Assembly: GCF_003340495.1 (NCBI RefSeq)
Contig: NZ_QASA01000001.1
Coordinates: forward strand, 1,922,001-1,986,000
Direction of reading: 5' to 3'
DNA from: Adhaeribacter pallidiroseus
GTDB taxonomy: Bacteria > Bacteroidota > Bacteroidia > Cytophagales > Hymenobacteraceae
Length of the DNA stretch: 64,000 bases
The notes under the pieces were generated by a model. The model did not search any database, had not been told where the DNA came from, and worked only from the letters and a program-made list of their open reading frames with translations. The position numbers and the translations under genes were made by a program. Positions 48,499 through 58,200 of this stretch are shown in pieces (within the stretch, counting starts at the first letter, position 1; each line of letters opens with the position of its first letter).

Positions 48499-50502
48499 TT
48501 ATATTCTCCTGGTTGGATGAATATCAATGCGGTCGCCGAGCATTATCCGAAGATTGGCTAAATCGGAAGGGTTATCTTCTATTTCGTTAGTTTTATCTAC
48601 TATTTCCCGGATAATCAGGTCTAAGTCGTTGGTTACAGTAAGTAAATTCGTTAATACTTCCAGGTTGAAGGGATCGGTTAAATCCTGGTAATTAAACGCG
48701 TTTACTAAGCCTAAAATATTGGCAACAGGTACCCGTACTTTATGCGATTGAATCCAAGCAATTTCTTTCAGCTTTTCATTTTGTTCCTGAATTTTAATCT
48801 GGTGCCGTTTATTCTCGGTTATATTTCGGGAAAAACAACCAGTACCGGTAATCCGACCATCGCGGTCCCGGATGGGATTAAAACTTATTTCGTAATAGGT
48901 TACCGTATTATCAGCATTAATCTCTTTATCTTCTACCGAATAAATTTCGCCTTGAAATGCTCTTTGGTACAGGTCAAGCCATTTATTTACCAATTCGGGG
49001 TTAGATTCCGGATATATTACGCTATCGCCTTTTTGCAGCGTAATACCCATAACTTGAGACATTTTAGTGATAAAAGGTTTGTTAGCCGATATTAATTGGT
49101 ATTTGGTATTAACCGACCAGATGAGCGCACTTGGGTTATTAATAAGCGCGTTTAAGTTTTGAGCATCTTCAAAGTCTTTTTCCTGGGCCTTTTTTTCCTG
49201 GGTAATATCTTGAAAATATACGGTTAAACCATCGGGAGTAGGATAAGCCGCCACTTTGAACCAAGCCTGAAAACGCGGATAGTATTCTTCAAAGTGTACT
49301 TTTATTTGCTCCTGCATGGATTTTTGAAATTCACTATGAAAAAGCAGGGAAACAGATTCCGGGAATTGCTCCCAAAACGAAGTTCCCATTATATTTTCGC
49401 GTTTGCTGTAAAGCAAACGCTCAAATTCTTTATTTACGTAAGTGAAATTCCAGTTTTTGTCAATAGCGCAAAAACCATCCGTTATGCTCTCCAAAATATC
49501 GTGGATTCGTTGAGTATATTCTTCAATCTTTGTTTGCGATTCTACTTCTTCCGTAACGTCCCGCCCCATTCCTTGCAGCTCCGTGATTTTTTCTTTAGCC
49601 GCTTTTATGGCCACAAACTCCCACTGTATAAGAACTGGCTTACCCTGACTATTTACTTTGTGAAGCATAATAGGTACTACTTTATCGGGTTGCTGCAAAC
49701 ATTGGTGGATAAGTTCTTGAACTTGTCCCTCTTCTTCGGGCAGCAGGTCGGTTAAAAAAGATTGGGTTAAGATGTATTCTAATGAACAGTTAAGTTTTTG
49801 ACAAAAAGCCGGATTAACAAAAGTATACTGGCCTAACGTGTCGATGCGAATCAGAAAAGTTGTTTGCGAATCGATGATAGAACGTAAATAGCGTTGTTTT
49901 TTTTCTAAACGATTGTTTAATACCCTGTTTTCCTGTTCGGCCTGAATGATAGGAGTAATGTCGAAGGCCATAACCAACCGAGCTAGATGCCCCTGGTATT
50001 CCGTAGAATTGGAATAAATTCGTACATAAAATAACTCACCGCTTTTACGCTGGTGGCACCAAATGCCACTTTTAGAGTAAGTGGGTATATCTTCTTGTAA
50101 TCTATTTTCCAAGGCCCCAATACTCTCCTGCGGACGAATTTGTTTGATAGTCATCTGCAGCAGTTCTTGCCGGGTATAGCCATATTCCACTACCATGGCT
50201 TGGTTTACTGCCAGTATACACAACGACTCCTTATCGTAAAACCACATCGGATTGGGATTGTCATCAAACATTTGTCGAAAATGCTGACTATCCGGATGAT
50301 TTTTTAAAAAATTACGATGAATAAAAACGTAAAAAATCAAAGCCGTGGCAACAACAAAGAAATACCCTGTCCATTGATCTAACCTAAAAATTTGTGGTGG
50401 GTCAAGCTGATAGATGACATTTATTTTCTGCAGCGCCCAACCACTCCATGTAATCCAGCCTAAACCTAACAGCAAATAAATTAACGCAATTCTCCTTGCC
50501 AT
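48499..50502 (-). CDS. Multi-PAS sensor protein with HisKA-like box but no ATPase domain
   Basis: 667 residues. Two N-terminal membrane helices (about 5-25 and 45-62), then four PAS units (starting near 75, 205, 335 and 450; FRQMFDDNPNPMWFYD, IIDSQTTFLIRIDTLG, ILESITDGFCAIDKNW, LINNPSALIWSVN), each with a FxDIT/RDVT-type end. The C-terminus has an H-box-like helix EIAWIQSHKVRVPVANILGLV followed by only about 60 residues; the HATPase_c N, G and F boxes are missing. It can sense but probably cannot phosphorylate itself; it may act with a partner kinase. The end at 48499 is a clear stop, not a run-off. Confidence 0.85.
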   Translation of the reverse strand: MARRIALIYLLLGLGWITWSGWALQKINVIYQLDPPQIFRLDQWTGYFFVVATALIFYVFIHRNFLKNHPDSQHFRQMFDDNPNPMWFYDKESLCILAVNQAMVVEYGYTRQELLQMTIKQIRPQESIGALENRLQEDIPTYSKSGIWCHQRKSGELFYVRIYSNSTEYQGHLARLVMAFDITPIIQAEQENRVLNNRLEKKQRYLRSIIDSQTTFLIRIDTLGQYTFVNPAFCQKLNCSLEYILTQSFLTDLLPEEEGQVQELIHQCLQQPDKVVPIMLHKVNSQGKPVLIQWEFVAIKAAKEKITELQGMGRDVTEEVESQTKIEEYTQRIHDILESITDGFCAIDKNWNFTYVNKEFERLLYSKRENIMGTSFWEQFPESVSLLFHSEFQKSMQEQIKVHFEEYYPRFQAWFKVAAYPTPDGLTVYFQDITQEKKAQEKDFEDAQNLNALINNPSALIWSVNTKYQLISANKPFITKMSQVMGITLQKGDSVIYPESNPELVNKWLDLYQRAFQGEIYSVEDKEINADNTVTYYEISFNPIRDRDGRITGTGCFSRNITENKRHQIKIQEQNEKLKEIAWIQSHKVRVPVANILGLVNAFNYQDLTDPFNLEVLTNLLTVTNDLDLIIREIVDKTNEIEDNPSDLANLRIMLGDRIDIHPTRRI

Positions 50503-50664
50503 ACCCGGTGCAAAATTCAGAAATTATATTTTTAGGTGATGCCTCTTCGTTAGATCTCTAAAAAATCAATTGAAAATACGACTATTTTAATAATTTAAAA
50601 AAGAAAAAGTAATTTGCTGCTAAATAGCTGATTAATTTTTAAATGGATGCTGGATATGAGAAGT

Positions 50665-52638
50665 TTACTTGATTAAAGTTACGGATCCTTTCCGCTGAAT
50701 AAGGTTTCCGTTAAGGTCCTGAGCAGTAAATGAGTAAACGTAAGTACCTACGGGCGCATCTTGGCCGTTTATTTTACCGTTCCAGCCTTCATTAGGGTTT
50801 TTACTTTCAAATATAATTTGGCCCCACCGGTTGTAAATTTTAAGGTTCAAGGTTTGTATAAATTTTCCTTTTAGCTCAAAAACATCATTTAACCCATCGT
50901 TATTAGGGGAAAAGGCCGTAGGAATAAAGGCGGAAAAATTTTGAGCTATTACTACTTTGTTGGAGTAACTAATTTCGCCTGGGTTAGCCGAAGTAACTTT
51001 TATGCGGTAGGCCAATATTTGGCTGGCAGTATTTAATTTGCTGTCGATAAATGTGGTGTTGCTTCCTACTGCAAACGAACCAAGCAATTGACCGGTAGCC
51101 TCATCAGATACTTCAACGGTATATTGAGGTACGAGAGTAAAGCCTATATAGGCCGACCAACGTAAATTTACCCGGTTCTCTGCGGAGTTAAATGTTCCGT
51201 TCAACATTGTTGGACAAGCTTGATTGCTCAAAGCCGAAATTAGTCCACAAGGATCGGTGTAAGTGGCCTGGTAGCAGGGTGGTTCGTTTTCTTTAAACTT
51301 TGCTTCATCCAGAAAGGTATTTTGTTTCGTGCTTCCTAGGTTCATAAAAGGCCTGTTATTCATTTTTTTTTGCCAGTTTGCATCTTGCGCTGTTTCCTGG
51401 GCCGCTGGTTGTAATCGTAATTCTACCTGATTTTGCAGATTGTAAGAAGCTACCAGCAATCCGGCTTTTGGTGGTTTGGTAGCTATTACCTTTTGGCAAG
51501 TATCGTTTGAAAACGACGACTGATTATTCTGAAGGACTACCTCTAGGCGGTAACAATATTGTTGCCCGCAGGTCACGACTTCATCTACAAAGGAGGTGAT
51601 TAAAGCTGGTAGAGTTTTAATTAATTGAGCATCACGGTATATCTGGTAATTTCTTACTGCTGCTGAAGGATAAAGGGGCCAAGTTAATTGATTGGTTTTA
51701 TTCTGCGTAGTTACCCCCAAAGGCTGGGTAGTTAAAATATTCGAAAAAACGTTGGTATGGGTACGGCAACTATCAGAAACTTGTAAGCGGTACTGGTAAA
51801 CGGTGCGCGTATCTATTTGATCTACGATTATCGTACGGCTATTATCTCCCAAAGCGGAATTTATACGTTTAACTTCTCTGAAATTGTTTGAATTTACGGG
51901 AGCTTGCTCCAGAAGGTAACTATAGCCACCCTGTAGTTCTGCTTTGATCTCCAACTTGCCCGATTCTTTAGAATAATTGTTGATAGCAATGCTGGTTAAG
52001 TGGGGAATCTTCATCTCATTTAAAGGTGGTATTTCCAGAGAGTTTTCCGTTATGCACAAGGCATTCCTAAAGATTCCTTTTACCGTTAATTGAAATAAAC
52101 CGGCTTTCTGATACTGGTACGTTGTGTCTTTACCGGGTAGTACTCGTAGCTCCGTACCATCGCCAAAGTTGACGCGGTAATAATCATAATGGGTGTCGGT
52201 TATTCTAAAGTTTACTTTATAAAAAGCGCAGGCAAATCCTGTAAGGGTAGGTGGGGGAGTATCTAATACGGTGAATGTTCGCTCAAATTGGTTATTCCCG
52301 GGTAAGCCGGTATTAATTAGTTGTGTAACGGTATAGGTACCGGGTGCGCTATAAGTAACACTTTTAACAGTATCCGGGAAAGCCAAACCATCATTTTTGT
52401 TAGTATCGTAGTACTCCTTATCTGGTTGCGCGTTGGCCGAACACGATTTAAACCGGATTTTTTCACCTACACAAAAAGTATTTACTTCAGCTCCATTGGC
52501 ATGGTATGCCTTAAATTTATCCGGGCAGGGGTTGGTTTGCGCGGGTACATTTTTACTAATTACTAGTTGCAGTAAAATACATAACCAGAAAATTTTCGAT
52601 AAGTTACTTACTGGCAACACTGGCATACATAAACACAA
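50665..52638 (-). CDS. PKD/fibronectin-like secreted protein with type IX sorting domain (type B)
   Basis: 657 residues; start at 52638 or, more likely, at the third Met (52626, MPVLPVSNLSKIFWL), which gives a signal peptide ending near NVPAQ. A PKD-like domain follows (YSAPGTYTVTQLI), then fibronectin-type repeats (about 220-560), and the C-terminal gliding-motility-associated domain FIPTAFSPNNDGLNDVFELKG, IYNRWGQIIFES, WNGKINGQDAPVGTYVYSF. This is the type B signal for type IX secretion and cell-surface attachment. Function of the body is unknown; adhesion is a guess. Confidence 0.9.
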   Translation of the reverse strand: MCLCMPVLPVSNLSKIFWLCILLQLVISKNVPAQTNPCPDKFKAYHANGAEVNTFCVGEKIRFKSCSANAQPDKEYYDTNKNDGLAFPDTVKSVTYSAPGTYTVTQLINTGLPGNNQFERTFTVLDTPPPTLTGFACAFYKVNFRITDTHYDYYRVNFGDGTELRVLPGKDTTYQYQKAGLFQLTVKGIFRNALCITENSLEIPPLNEMKIPHLTSIAINNYSKESGKLEIKAELQGGYSYLLEQAPVNSNNFREVKRINSALGDNSRTIIVDQIDTRTVYQYRLQVSDSCRTHTNVFSNILTTQPLGVTTQNKTNQLTWPLYPSAAVRNYQIYRDAQLIKTLPALITSFVDEVVTCGQQYCYRLEVVLQNNQSSFSNDTCQKVIATKPPKAGLLVASYNLQNQVELRLQPAAQETAQDANWQKKMNNRPFMNLGSTKQNTFLDEAKFKENEPPCYQATYTDPCGLISALSNQACPTMLNGTFNSAENRVNLRWSAYIGFTLVPQYTVEVSDEATGQLLGSFAVGSNTTFIDSKLNTASQILAYRIKVTSANPGEISYSNKVVIAQNFSAFIPTAFSPNNDGLNDVFELKGKFIQTLNLKIYNRWGQIIFESKNPNEGWNGKINGQDAPVGTYVYSFTAQDLNGNLIQRKGSVTLIK

Positions 52639-53752
52639 TCGTTTTCCGGATTAATTCGTCAAAATCAGCTTCCTTTAAAACGGCAATTACTTGCTTTCGG
52701 TATGTAGCCTGAAGATTTGCTGTTACATTTAGCGTATTAGCCGGGTTAATAGCCTTAGTTAATTGCACCAGAGTGGTTATTGCCATTTTTTTTTCTAAAT
52801 TTTTTAAAAAAAAGAAAGGCTGCAACATCAGTTGGTTGGTAAAAGCAGTAGATGGGCCGGAATGTGAGTCAAAATCGCCTTCAAACAAAAAGAAGCTTTC
52901 CTGATGAAGTACTTTTATTAAGGTAAGCAGGTGGGCGGAGTTTGTTGAAATTTGGTTGTTTAAAGCAATGGAAAAAGATTCGTTCGTTCTTGGCTGCGCT
53001 AAATTTTCCAGAATATATTCACCGAATTTAAAAAATAATTTTACTACCTGATACATTAAGCCGTTTACGGGTTTTGACTGCGCTTCCGGGAAAGTTAAAA
53101 AGCTGTTCAACTGGTGTTCCAAGTGTTCCAACTGCTCTGGGTATAGATTTCCGGAATCGGTTAATAGGTCAACAGGAGGTAAAAGCACTTCGGAATAGCT
53201 GACAAGTTTTTTAAGCTGTATAAAAGAGTAAATTAAATTACTTAATCCCAGGAAAGAAGTTGAGGTAAGGGCAAGTGGCAAATCTTCCGGCCAGGGTATA
53301 GGTTGCCAACTAAATATGTCGTGCACATCGGCGGCTTTTAATAAATAACCTTGGTAATACACTTTGCCAACGCCAAATACCGGTAAGATTAAATGAGCAG
53401 CAGGAGAGGTATAAAGTCCTTGACTGAAAACCTGGGGTAAAACTTCATAATCGTAAAATTCCAGGATTCGGGAAATAATTTGCAAACTATTTGCAATTGG
53501 GTTTTTAAAGACAAAATCGGCCAGCAAGACAAGCATTAAAGGTGTTAGTTCGGCCGGAGTTTCCGGGCCTAATCCTATGGCAAATGCTTGCAGTTCGGCG
53601 GATGTTATTGCTTCTTGCGTGTTGAGAATATCGGATTTTGAATTTCCATTAAGGTCAGGCGAAAAGGTAACGCTTATTTGTTTCGCCAGAATCTGTTGAA
53701 TTGCCTCAACTGTAAGTGGTTGATTATGTTTAATCGAAAATACGCGTTCCAT
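52604..53752 (-). CDS. Degenerate HAL/PAL-like (aromatic amino acid lyase fold) protein lacking the MIO triad
   Basis: 382 residues, no signal peptide. I see distant likeness to histidine/phenylalanine ammonia-lyases: QPLTVEAIQQILAKQISVTFSP (HAL N-terminal strand), AFAIGLGPETPAEL (HAL GVGPPLP-E), RILEFYDYEVLPQVFSQG (HAL LLNAGVHPVVP-SQG), AHLILPVFGVGKVYYQG (HAL AHLALVLIGEGE-Y-G). The Ala-Ser-Gly stretch that forms the MIO cofactor, and the residues around it, are missing: SQG is followed by LYTSPAAHL. The protein is also shorter than the usual about 500 residues. It starts 1 bp after the hisS stop, so the two are coupled. Alternative: an unrelated helical protein. Confidence 0.5.
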   Translation of the reverse strand: MERVFSIKHNQPLTVEAIQQILAKQISVTFSPDLNGNSKSDILNTQEAITSAELQAFAIGLGPETPAELTPLMLVLLADFVFKNPIANSLQIISRILEFYDYEVLPQVFSQGLYTSPAAHLILPVFGVGKVYYQGYLLKAADVHDIFSWQPIPWPEDLPLALTSTSFLGLSNLIYSFIQLKKLVSYSEVLLPPVDLLTDSGNLYPEQLEHLEHQLNSFLTFPEAQSKPVNGLMYQVVKLFFKFGEYILENLAQPRTNESFSIALNNQISTNSAHLLTLIKVLHQESFFLFEGDFDSHSGPSTAFTNQLMLQPFFFLKNLEKKMAITTLVQLTKAINPANTLNVTANLQATYRKQVIAVLKEADFDELIRKTIVFMYASVASK

Positions 53753-53753
53753 T

Positions 53754-55136
53754 TTAAAGGGCTAACCTCTTGATAATTTCTGCTAGCGGAAGGCTTTCTT
53801 GCTCGCCAGTACGCATATTTTTAAATTTCAACTGACCCGATGTTATTTCTTCGGAGCCGATCAACAATACGTAAGGTATTTTTTTCTGATCAGCGTAGGT
53901 CATTTGCTTGGCTAATTTTACCTGATCGGGATACAGTTCCGTGGCAATACCGGCCGCCCGCAATTGTTGCAAAATAGGCAAAGCATAAGCTTCAGATAAG
54001 CTATCGAAGTTGGTAAGCAGTACTTGCGTGCTGGTTTGCACCGACTCCGGAAATAACTGTAATTCTTCCAGTACATCGTATATCCGGTCGACGCCAAAGG
54101 AAATGCCCACGCCGGATACATTGGGCAGGCCAAACATACCCGTCAGGTTATCGTAACGACCACCACCCGATATGCTGCCCATTTGCACATTGTTTACCTT
54201 AACTTCGAAAATACAGCCGGTGTAGTAGGAGAGACCCCGGGCCAGCGTGGGATCAATCTTAACATTTTTTAAAGCAACTCTATTTATAGTTTCTACATAG
54301 TTTCTTACTTTATCAATTTCTAAATGGCCAATTTGAGTGTTCTGATTATCAAATTGATTTTTGATTATTTCCGGAATAGCATTAATAGTCTCAATACCAA
54401 AATCTGTATAAGATAATAAAGTGTGCAGTTTGGCTACTTCTTCAGCAGGTATGCCTTTAGTTAATAATTCTTTTTTAACTCCTTCAACTCCAATTTTATC
54501 AAGCTTATCAATAGCTACATAAAAATCCACTTCACGACCCTTTTGACCAATAATCTCAGCTATACCTTCTAAAATTTTACGGTGGTTAATCTTAATGGTG
54601 AAATCCGTTATACCTAAACTGGTAAAAACCTCATCAATCATCAGTACAATTTCGGCTTCGCAAAGTAAGGATTTGGTACCTACTACATCAGCATCGCATT
54701 GATAAAATTCGCGATAACGGCCACGTTGGGGTCGATCGGCGCGCCACACCGGTTGAATTTGGTAGCGTTTAAACGGAAAGGTAATTTCGTTGCGGTTCAT
54801 GACCACGTACCGGGCAAAAGGCACGGTTAAATCGTACCGGAGGGCTTTCTCCGAAATTTTCCGGAGTAAATGTTTGCTGCCCAGTTCATAATCGGCAACA
54901 GTAGTTTTGGCCAGGTAATCGCCGGAGTTCAAAATTTTAAAAATTAACTGGTCCCCTTCGTCGCCGTACTTCCCGGTAAGTACCGAAAGATTTTCCATGG
55001 TTGGCGTTTCCAGCGGCTGAAAGCCAAACTTACGGAAAGTTCTTTTAATAGTGTTAAAAATATAGTTACGCTTTCCCACTACTTCCGGACTAAAGTCGCG
55101 GGTTCCTTTAGGAAGGCTGGGTTTTTCTTTACTCAT
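53754..55136 (-). CDS. hisS: Histidyl-tRNA synthetase
   Basis: 460 residues, full length. Class II motif 1 region at the start (KGTRDFSPEVVGKRNYIF), motif 2 in YQIQPVWRADRPQRGRYREFYQCDADVVG (segments), the histidine-specific LARGLSYYTG, and motif 3 GISFGVDRIYDVL, followed by the anticodon-binding domain (LLTNFDSLSEAY to the end). Charges tRNA-His in the cytoplasm. Upstream region 119 bp with the terminator of the preceding gene's partner; downstream the HAL-like gene begins after 1 bp. Confidence 0.97.
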   Translation of the reverse strand: MSKEKPSLPKGTRDFSPEVVGKRNYIFNTIKRTFRKFGFQPLETPTMENLSVLTGKYGDEGDQLIFKILNSGDYLAKTTVADYELGSKHLLRKISEKALRYDLTVPFARYVVMNRNEITFPFKRYQIQPVWRADRPQRGRYREFYQCDADVVGTKSLLCEAEIVLMIDEVFTSLGITDFTIKINHRKILEGIAEIIGQKGREVDFYVAIDKLDKIGVEGVKKELLTKGIPAEEVAKLHTLLSYTDFGIETINAIPEIIKNQFDNQNTQIGHLEIDKVRNYVETINRVALKNVKIDPTLARGLSYYTGCIFEVKVNNVQMGSISGGGRYDNLTGMFGLPNVSGVGISFGVDRIYDVLEELQLFPESVQTSTQVLLTNFDSLSEAYALPILQQLRAAGIATELYPDQVKLAKQMTYADQKKIPYVLLIGSEEITSGQLKFKNMRTGEQESLPLAEIIKRLAL

Positions 55137-55199
55137 GGTTGCTTAAAAATTCTGGCGCGAAGGTAATAATTTTTGCCGAAATCGTGGTTTTAACAAACA

Positions 55200-55235
55200 A
55201 AAACGGATAGTTCACTTTGGCGAACTATCCGTTTT
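55200..55235. terminator. Intrinsic terminator
   Basis: aaaacggatagttc pairs exactly with gaactatccgtttt around an 8-base loop. It lies upstream of hisS and 20 bp after the stop of the GNAT-nitrilase gene, which it ends. Confidence 0.92.
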
Positions 55236-55255
55236 ATGTGTAACATTTAAAAAAA

Positions 55256-56812
55256 TTAATCCATAATCCAGCTTACATTATATAAATCTCTCCGGCGATC
55301 ACGCAGGTTTCGTACACTACCCCCGGTATTTAAGTCTTTCAATAAATCAAGGTCTAAGTCCGCAATTAAGGTCATTTCGGTGTTCGGCGTGGCTTCGGCC
55401 ACCACCGCATCGTGCGGAAAAGCAAAATCGGAAGGGGAAAACACTGCCGATTGCGAATACTGTATATCCATGTTTTCGACACGGGGCAAGTTCCCTACGC
55501 TGCCCGTTATCGCCACATAACATTCGTTTTCGATGGCCCGAGCCTGGGCGCAACGCCGTACCCGCAGATAGGCGTTTTTGGTATCCGTCCAGTAAGGCAC
55601 AAATAAAATTTTCATGTCCATATCCGATAGCATCCGAGCTAATTCCGGAAATTCCACATCGTAGCAAATCAGTATACCAATTTTGCCAATATCCGTATCA
55701 AAAATAGATAGTTTATTTCCGCCGCGCATACCCCAATAAGCGGCCTCGTCTGGGGTTACGTGCAATTTGTATTGTTTATCGTAGGTGCCATCGCGGCGGC
55801 AGAGGTAACTTACATTGTGCAACTGCTTATTATTATACTCGGGCATACTGCCGGCAATAATATTGATATTGTACGACAAGGCCATGCTAATGAGTTTTTC
55901 CCGCACTTCCTCGGTATAATCGGCTAAGGTACGAATAGCAGCCGAGGGCGACGGGTCGTTGGAAAGGGCCATCATGGGAGCGTTAAAAAACTCCGGAAAC
56001 ATGATAATATCTGCTTTGTAGGAACTCACCGTATCCACATAAAACTCTATTTGCTGCAGTAAATCTTCTAAAGAAGTTAGATTTCGCATTTGCCACTGCA
56101 CCACACCAATCCGGACAACGGTTTTTTGACCACCAATTAATTCTTCCCGTTCTTCGTAATACACGTTAATCCATTCGAGTAAAGTAGCGTACGCTTTCGA
56201 CTCAACATCGCTGGGCATGTAGCCTTTTAAAATTTTTCGAACGTGGAAGTCGTTACTGAGCTGAAAGGTTAAAATGGGGTCGTAAATTTCCTTGTTCCGC
56301 ACCATGTCAATGTATTTGCGCGGCGACATTTTCTCGGCGTGTTCTAAGTAGCCCGGTATTCGGCCACCGGCAATAATACCACGCATGTTCAGGTTTTCGC
56401 ACATTTCTTTCCGGGCATCGTATAAACGGCGGCCTAAACGCAAGTTCCGGTACTCGGGATCTACAAACACGTCTACCCCATAAAGCGTGTCGCCATCAGG
56501 GTTGTGGGTATCAAATTTGCCTTTGCCCACAATTTGCTCATAGGTGTGTTTATCGCCGTAATCGGAATATTTTACGATGATACTTAATGCTCCTGCTATT
56601 ACTTTGCCTTTATCGGTAATGCATATTTGGCCTTCCGGAAAAGCTTTTAACAAAGCCACAAATTCTTCTTTGGTCCAGGAGCCGCCCAAGTTAGAATAAA
56701 CAGTGTCCATAATGCCTTTTATAGCTTTGTAATCGGCGAGCCGTAACTGGCGCAGGGTTAACTTATGTTCGGGTTCTTTGGTTTTATCGGATGGTTTACT
56801 TTTATCAGTCAT
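55256..56812 (-). CDS. GNAT acetyltransferase fused to carbon-nitrogen hydrolase
   Basis: 518 residues. N-terminal GNAT domain (about 15-190; VDVFVDPEYRNLRLGRRLYDARKEM carries the acetyl-CoA loop), then a nitrilase-superfamily domain (about 225-518) with the triad Glu in MFPEFFNAP, Lys in YKLHVTPDE and Cys383 in ILICYDVEFPE. Both active sites look complete. The bifunctional architecture is known in Bacteroidota and elsewhere; substrates are not established. Cytoplasmic, single gene with its own terminator. Confidence 0.93.
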   Translation of the reverse strand: MTDKSKPSDKTKEPEHKLTLRQLRLADYKAIKGIMDTVYSNLGGSWTKEEFVALLKAFPEGQICITDKGKVIAGALSIIVKYSDYGDKHTYEQIVGKGKFDTHNPDGDTLYGVDVFVDPEYRNLRLGRRLYDARKEMCENLNMRGIIAGGRIPGYLEHAEKMSPRKYIDMVRNKEIYDPILTFQLSNDFHVRKILKGYMPSDVESKAYATLLEWINVYYEEREELIGGQKTVVRIGVVQWQMRNLTSLEDLLQQIEFYVDTVSSYKADIIMFPEFFNAPMMALSNDPSPSAAIRTLADYTEEVREKLISMALSYNINIIAGSMPEYNNKQLHNVSYLCRRDGTYDKQYKLHVTPDEAAYWGMRGGNKLSIFDTDIGKIGILICYDVEFPELARMLSDMDMKILFVPYWTDTKNAYLRVRRCAQARAIENECYVAITGSVGNLPRVENMDIQYSQSAVFSPSDFAFPHDAVVAEATPNTEMTLIADLDLDLLKDLNTGGSVRNLRDRRRDLYNVSWIMD

Positions 56813-56901
56813 AATACAGGTAAGTAAGGCTGCAAAAATTTAAAAAAATAGGCAGCCCATCGTGGAAAGTTTTTCTAAATAACTAATGGTAACAAAACTA
56901 G

Positions 56902-57558
56902 TTATATTTTAATTTCCGGAACACTATCCGGAGTTATCAATTTGCCGGCGGTAACTTTCTGAATTTGTTCCACCGTTACTCCGGGGGCTCGTTCGCGCAA
57001 GACAAACCCTTCCGGTGTAATATCCAGAACGGCTAAATCAGTTACTATTTTTTTTACACACTGCAAGCCGGTTATAGGTAAGGTACACGAAGTAAGCAGT
57101 TTAGATTGACCATCGCGGCTGGTATGTTGCATGGCCACAATGATGTTTTTAGCCGAAGCTACCAAATCCATGGCGCCGCCCATGCCTTTCACCATTATAC
57201 CCGGAATTTTCCAGTTAGCAATATCGCCGCGCTCCGACACTTCCATGGCCCCCAGCACCGTTAAATCGACGTGCTCGCCCCGGATCATGGCAAAACTTTC
57301 GGCGGAACTAAAGAGCGAAGAACCCGGCAGCGTAGTTACCGTTTGCTTTCCGGCATTAATCAGATCAGGATCTACTTCCGTTTCGGTGGGGAACGGCCCC
57401 ATCCCTAACAAACCATTCTCGGACTGCAACGTTACGTTTATACCCGCCGGAATATAATTGGCCACTAACGTTGGGATACCGATGCCGAGATTCACGTAAT
57501 ACCCATCCCGTAATTCCTGCGCAATCCGTTTCGCGATGCCGTGTTTGTCCAAGGCCAT
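56902..57558 (-). CDS. 3-oxoacid CoA-transferase subunit B
   Basis: 218 residues, full length for ScoB/AtoA. Opening [23 protein letters not shown], the catalytic Glu in [15 protein letters not shown], and [18 protein letters not shown]. With subunit A it moves CoA from succinyl-CoA or another donor to a 3-oxoacid. The subunit A gene lies upstream at 58201, separated by an iron-permease-like gene, which is unusual. The exact acid is not shown. Confidence 0.92.
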   Translation of the reverse strand: MALDKHGIAKRIAQELRDGYYVNLGIGIPTLVANYIPAGINVTLQSENGLLGMGPFPTETEVDPDLINAGKQTVTTLPGSSLFSSAESFAMIRGEHVDLTVLGAMEVSERGDIANWKIPGIMVKGMGGAMDLVASAKNIIVAMQHTSRDGQSKLLTSCTLPITGLQCVKKIVTDLAVLDITPEGFVLRERAPGVTVEQIQKVTAGKLITPDSVPEIKI

Positions 57559-57560
57559 AT

Positions 57561-57698
57561 TTAGTTGTTGGTTGTTAGTTGGTTGTTTTTATGGGCTAGT
57601 GTTGAGAACAATTAAGAGAAAAATTAGCTGAATTGTCTATTAAGATCAAAAATTTTAAAATTTTTACTAATAACCAGCAACTAGCAACCAACAACTAA
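57561..57698. repeat. Intergenic element with inverted ends
   Basis: 26 bases at 57561-57586 match the complement of 57673-57698 at 23 positions (TTAGTTGTTGGTTG core). The arms surround an AT-rich spacer of about 86 bp and fill the gap between two genes. It could be a small MITE-like or hairpin element. Confidence 0.5.
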
Positions 57699-57699
57699 C

Positions 57700-58178
57700 C
57701 TACTGTGGTTTGTGATCGGCCCGTTCTTTAGCTTCTTGATTTTCCCGGGCGTCTTCCATCGAATGGGCTTCTACGATGCTTTCCTCTTTCTCAGCAATTT
57801 CGGCTAATTGGTCGTAGTACGATTTCAGGACTTTTAATTCATCATCGCTTAAGTCTTCGATATTAATAAGGCGGTTACTGGCCCCTTTTAAAGCCGCTAC
57901 TACTTCATTTAATTTTAACTGGATAGCCTGCGAGTCTTTGTTTTGTGCCTGTTGAATTAAAAAACCATTAAAAAAGTAACAATGCTGGTAACCGTATTTA
58001 TTACTAATTGCCAAGTATCCGAAAAATGGAACAAAGGGCCGGTGATGCCCCAGATTAATACAAAACCAAAAGCCGCCAGAAAAGAAACTGGTTTTCCGGA
58101 AGCCCAGGTAATTTTACCGGCAAAGTTTTCGAAGAAAACAGCAAATTTACTCGGTCGTTTATCTTCAGCTATTTTCAT
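57700..58178 (-). pseudogene. Low-affinity iron permease-like protein, frameshifted
   Basis: Frame one (from ATG 58178) gives KFAVFFENFAGKITWASGKPVSFLAAFGFVLIWGITGP (in segments) and a second helix to TFLMVF; frame two continues LIQQAQNKDSQAIQLKLNEVVAALKGASNRLINIEDL. This matches the low-affinity iron permease family (PF04120), whose members have two helices and the QNRD/QAIQ-KL-E-- pattern. One A added to the A6 run at 57959-57964 joins them into about 159 residues. Role in iron uptake is by family name only. Confidence 0.83.
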
Positions 58179-58200
58179 GAGAGCAGCAATTTAGTATATC

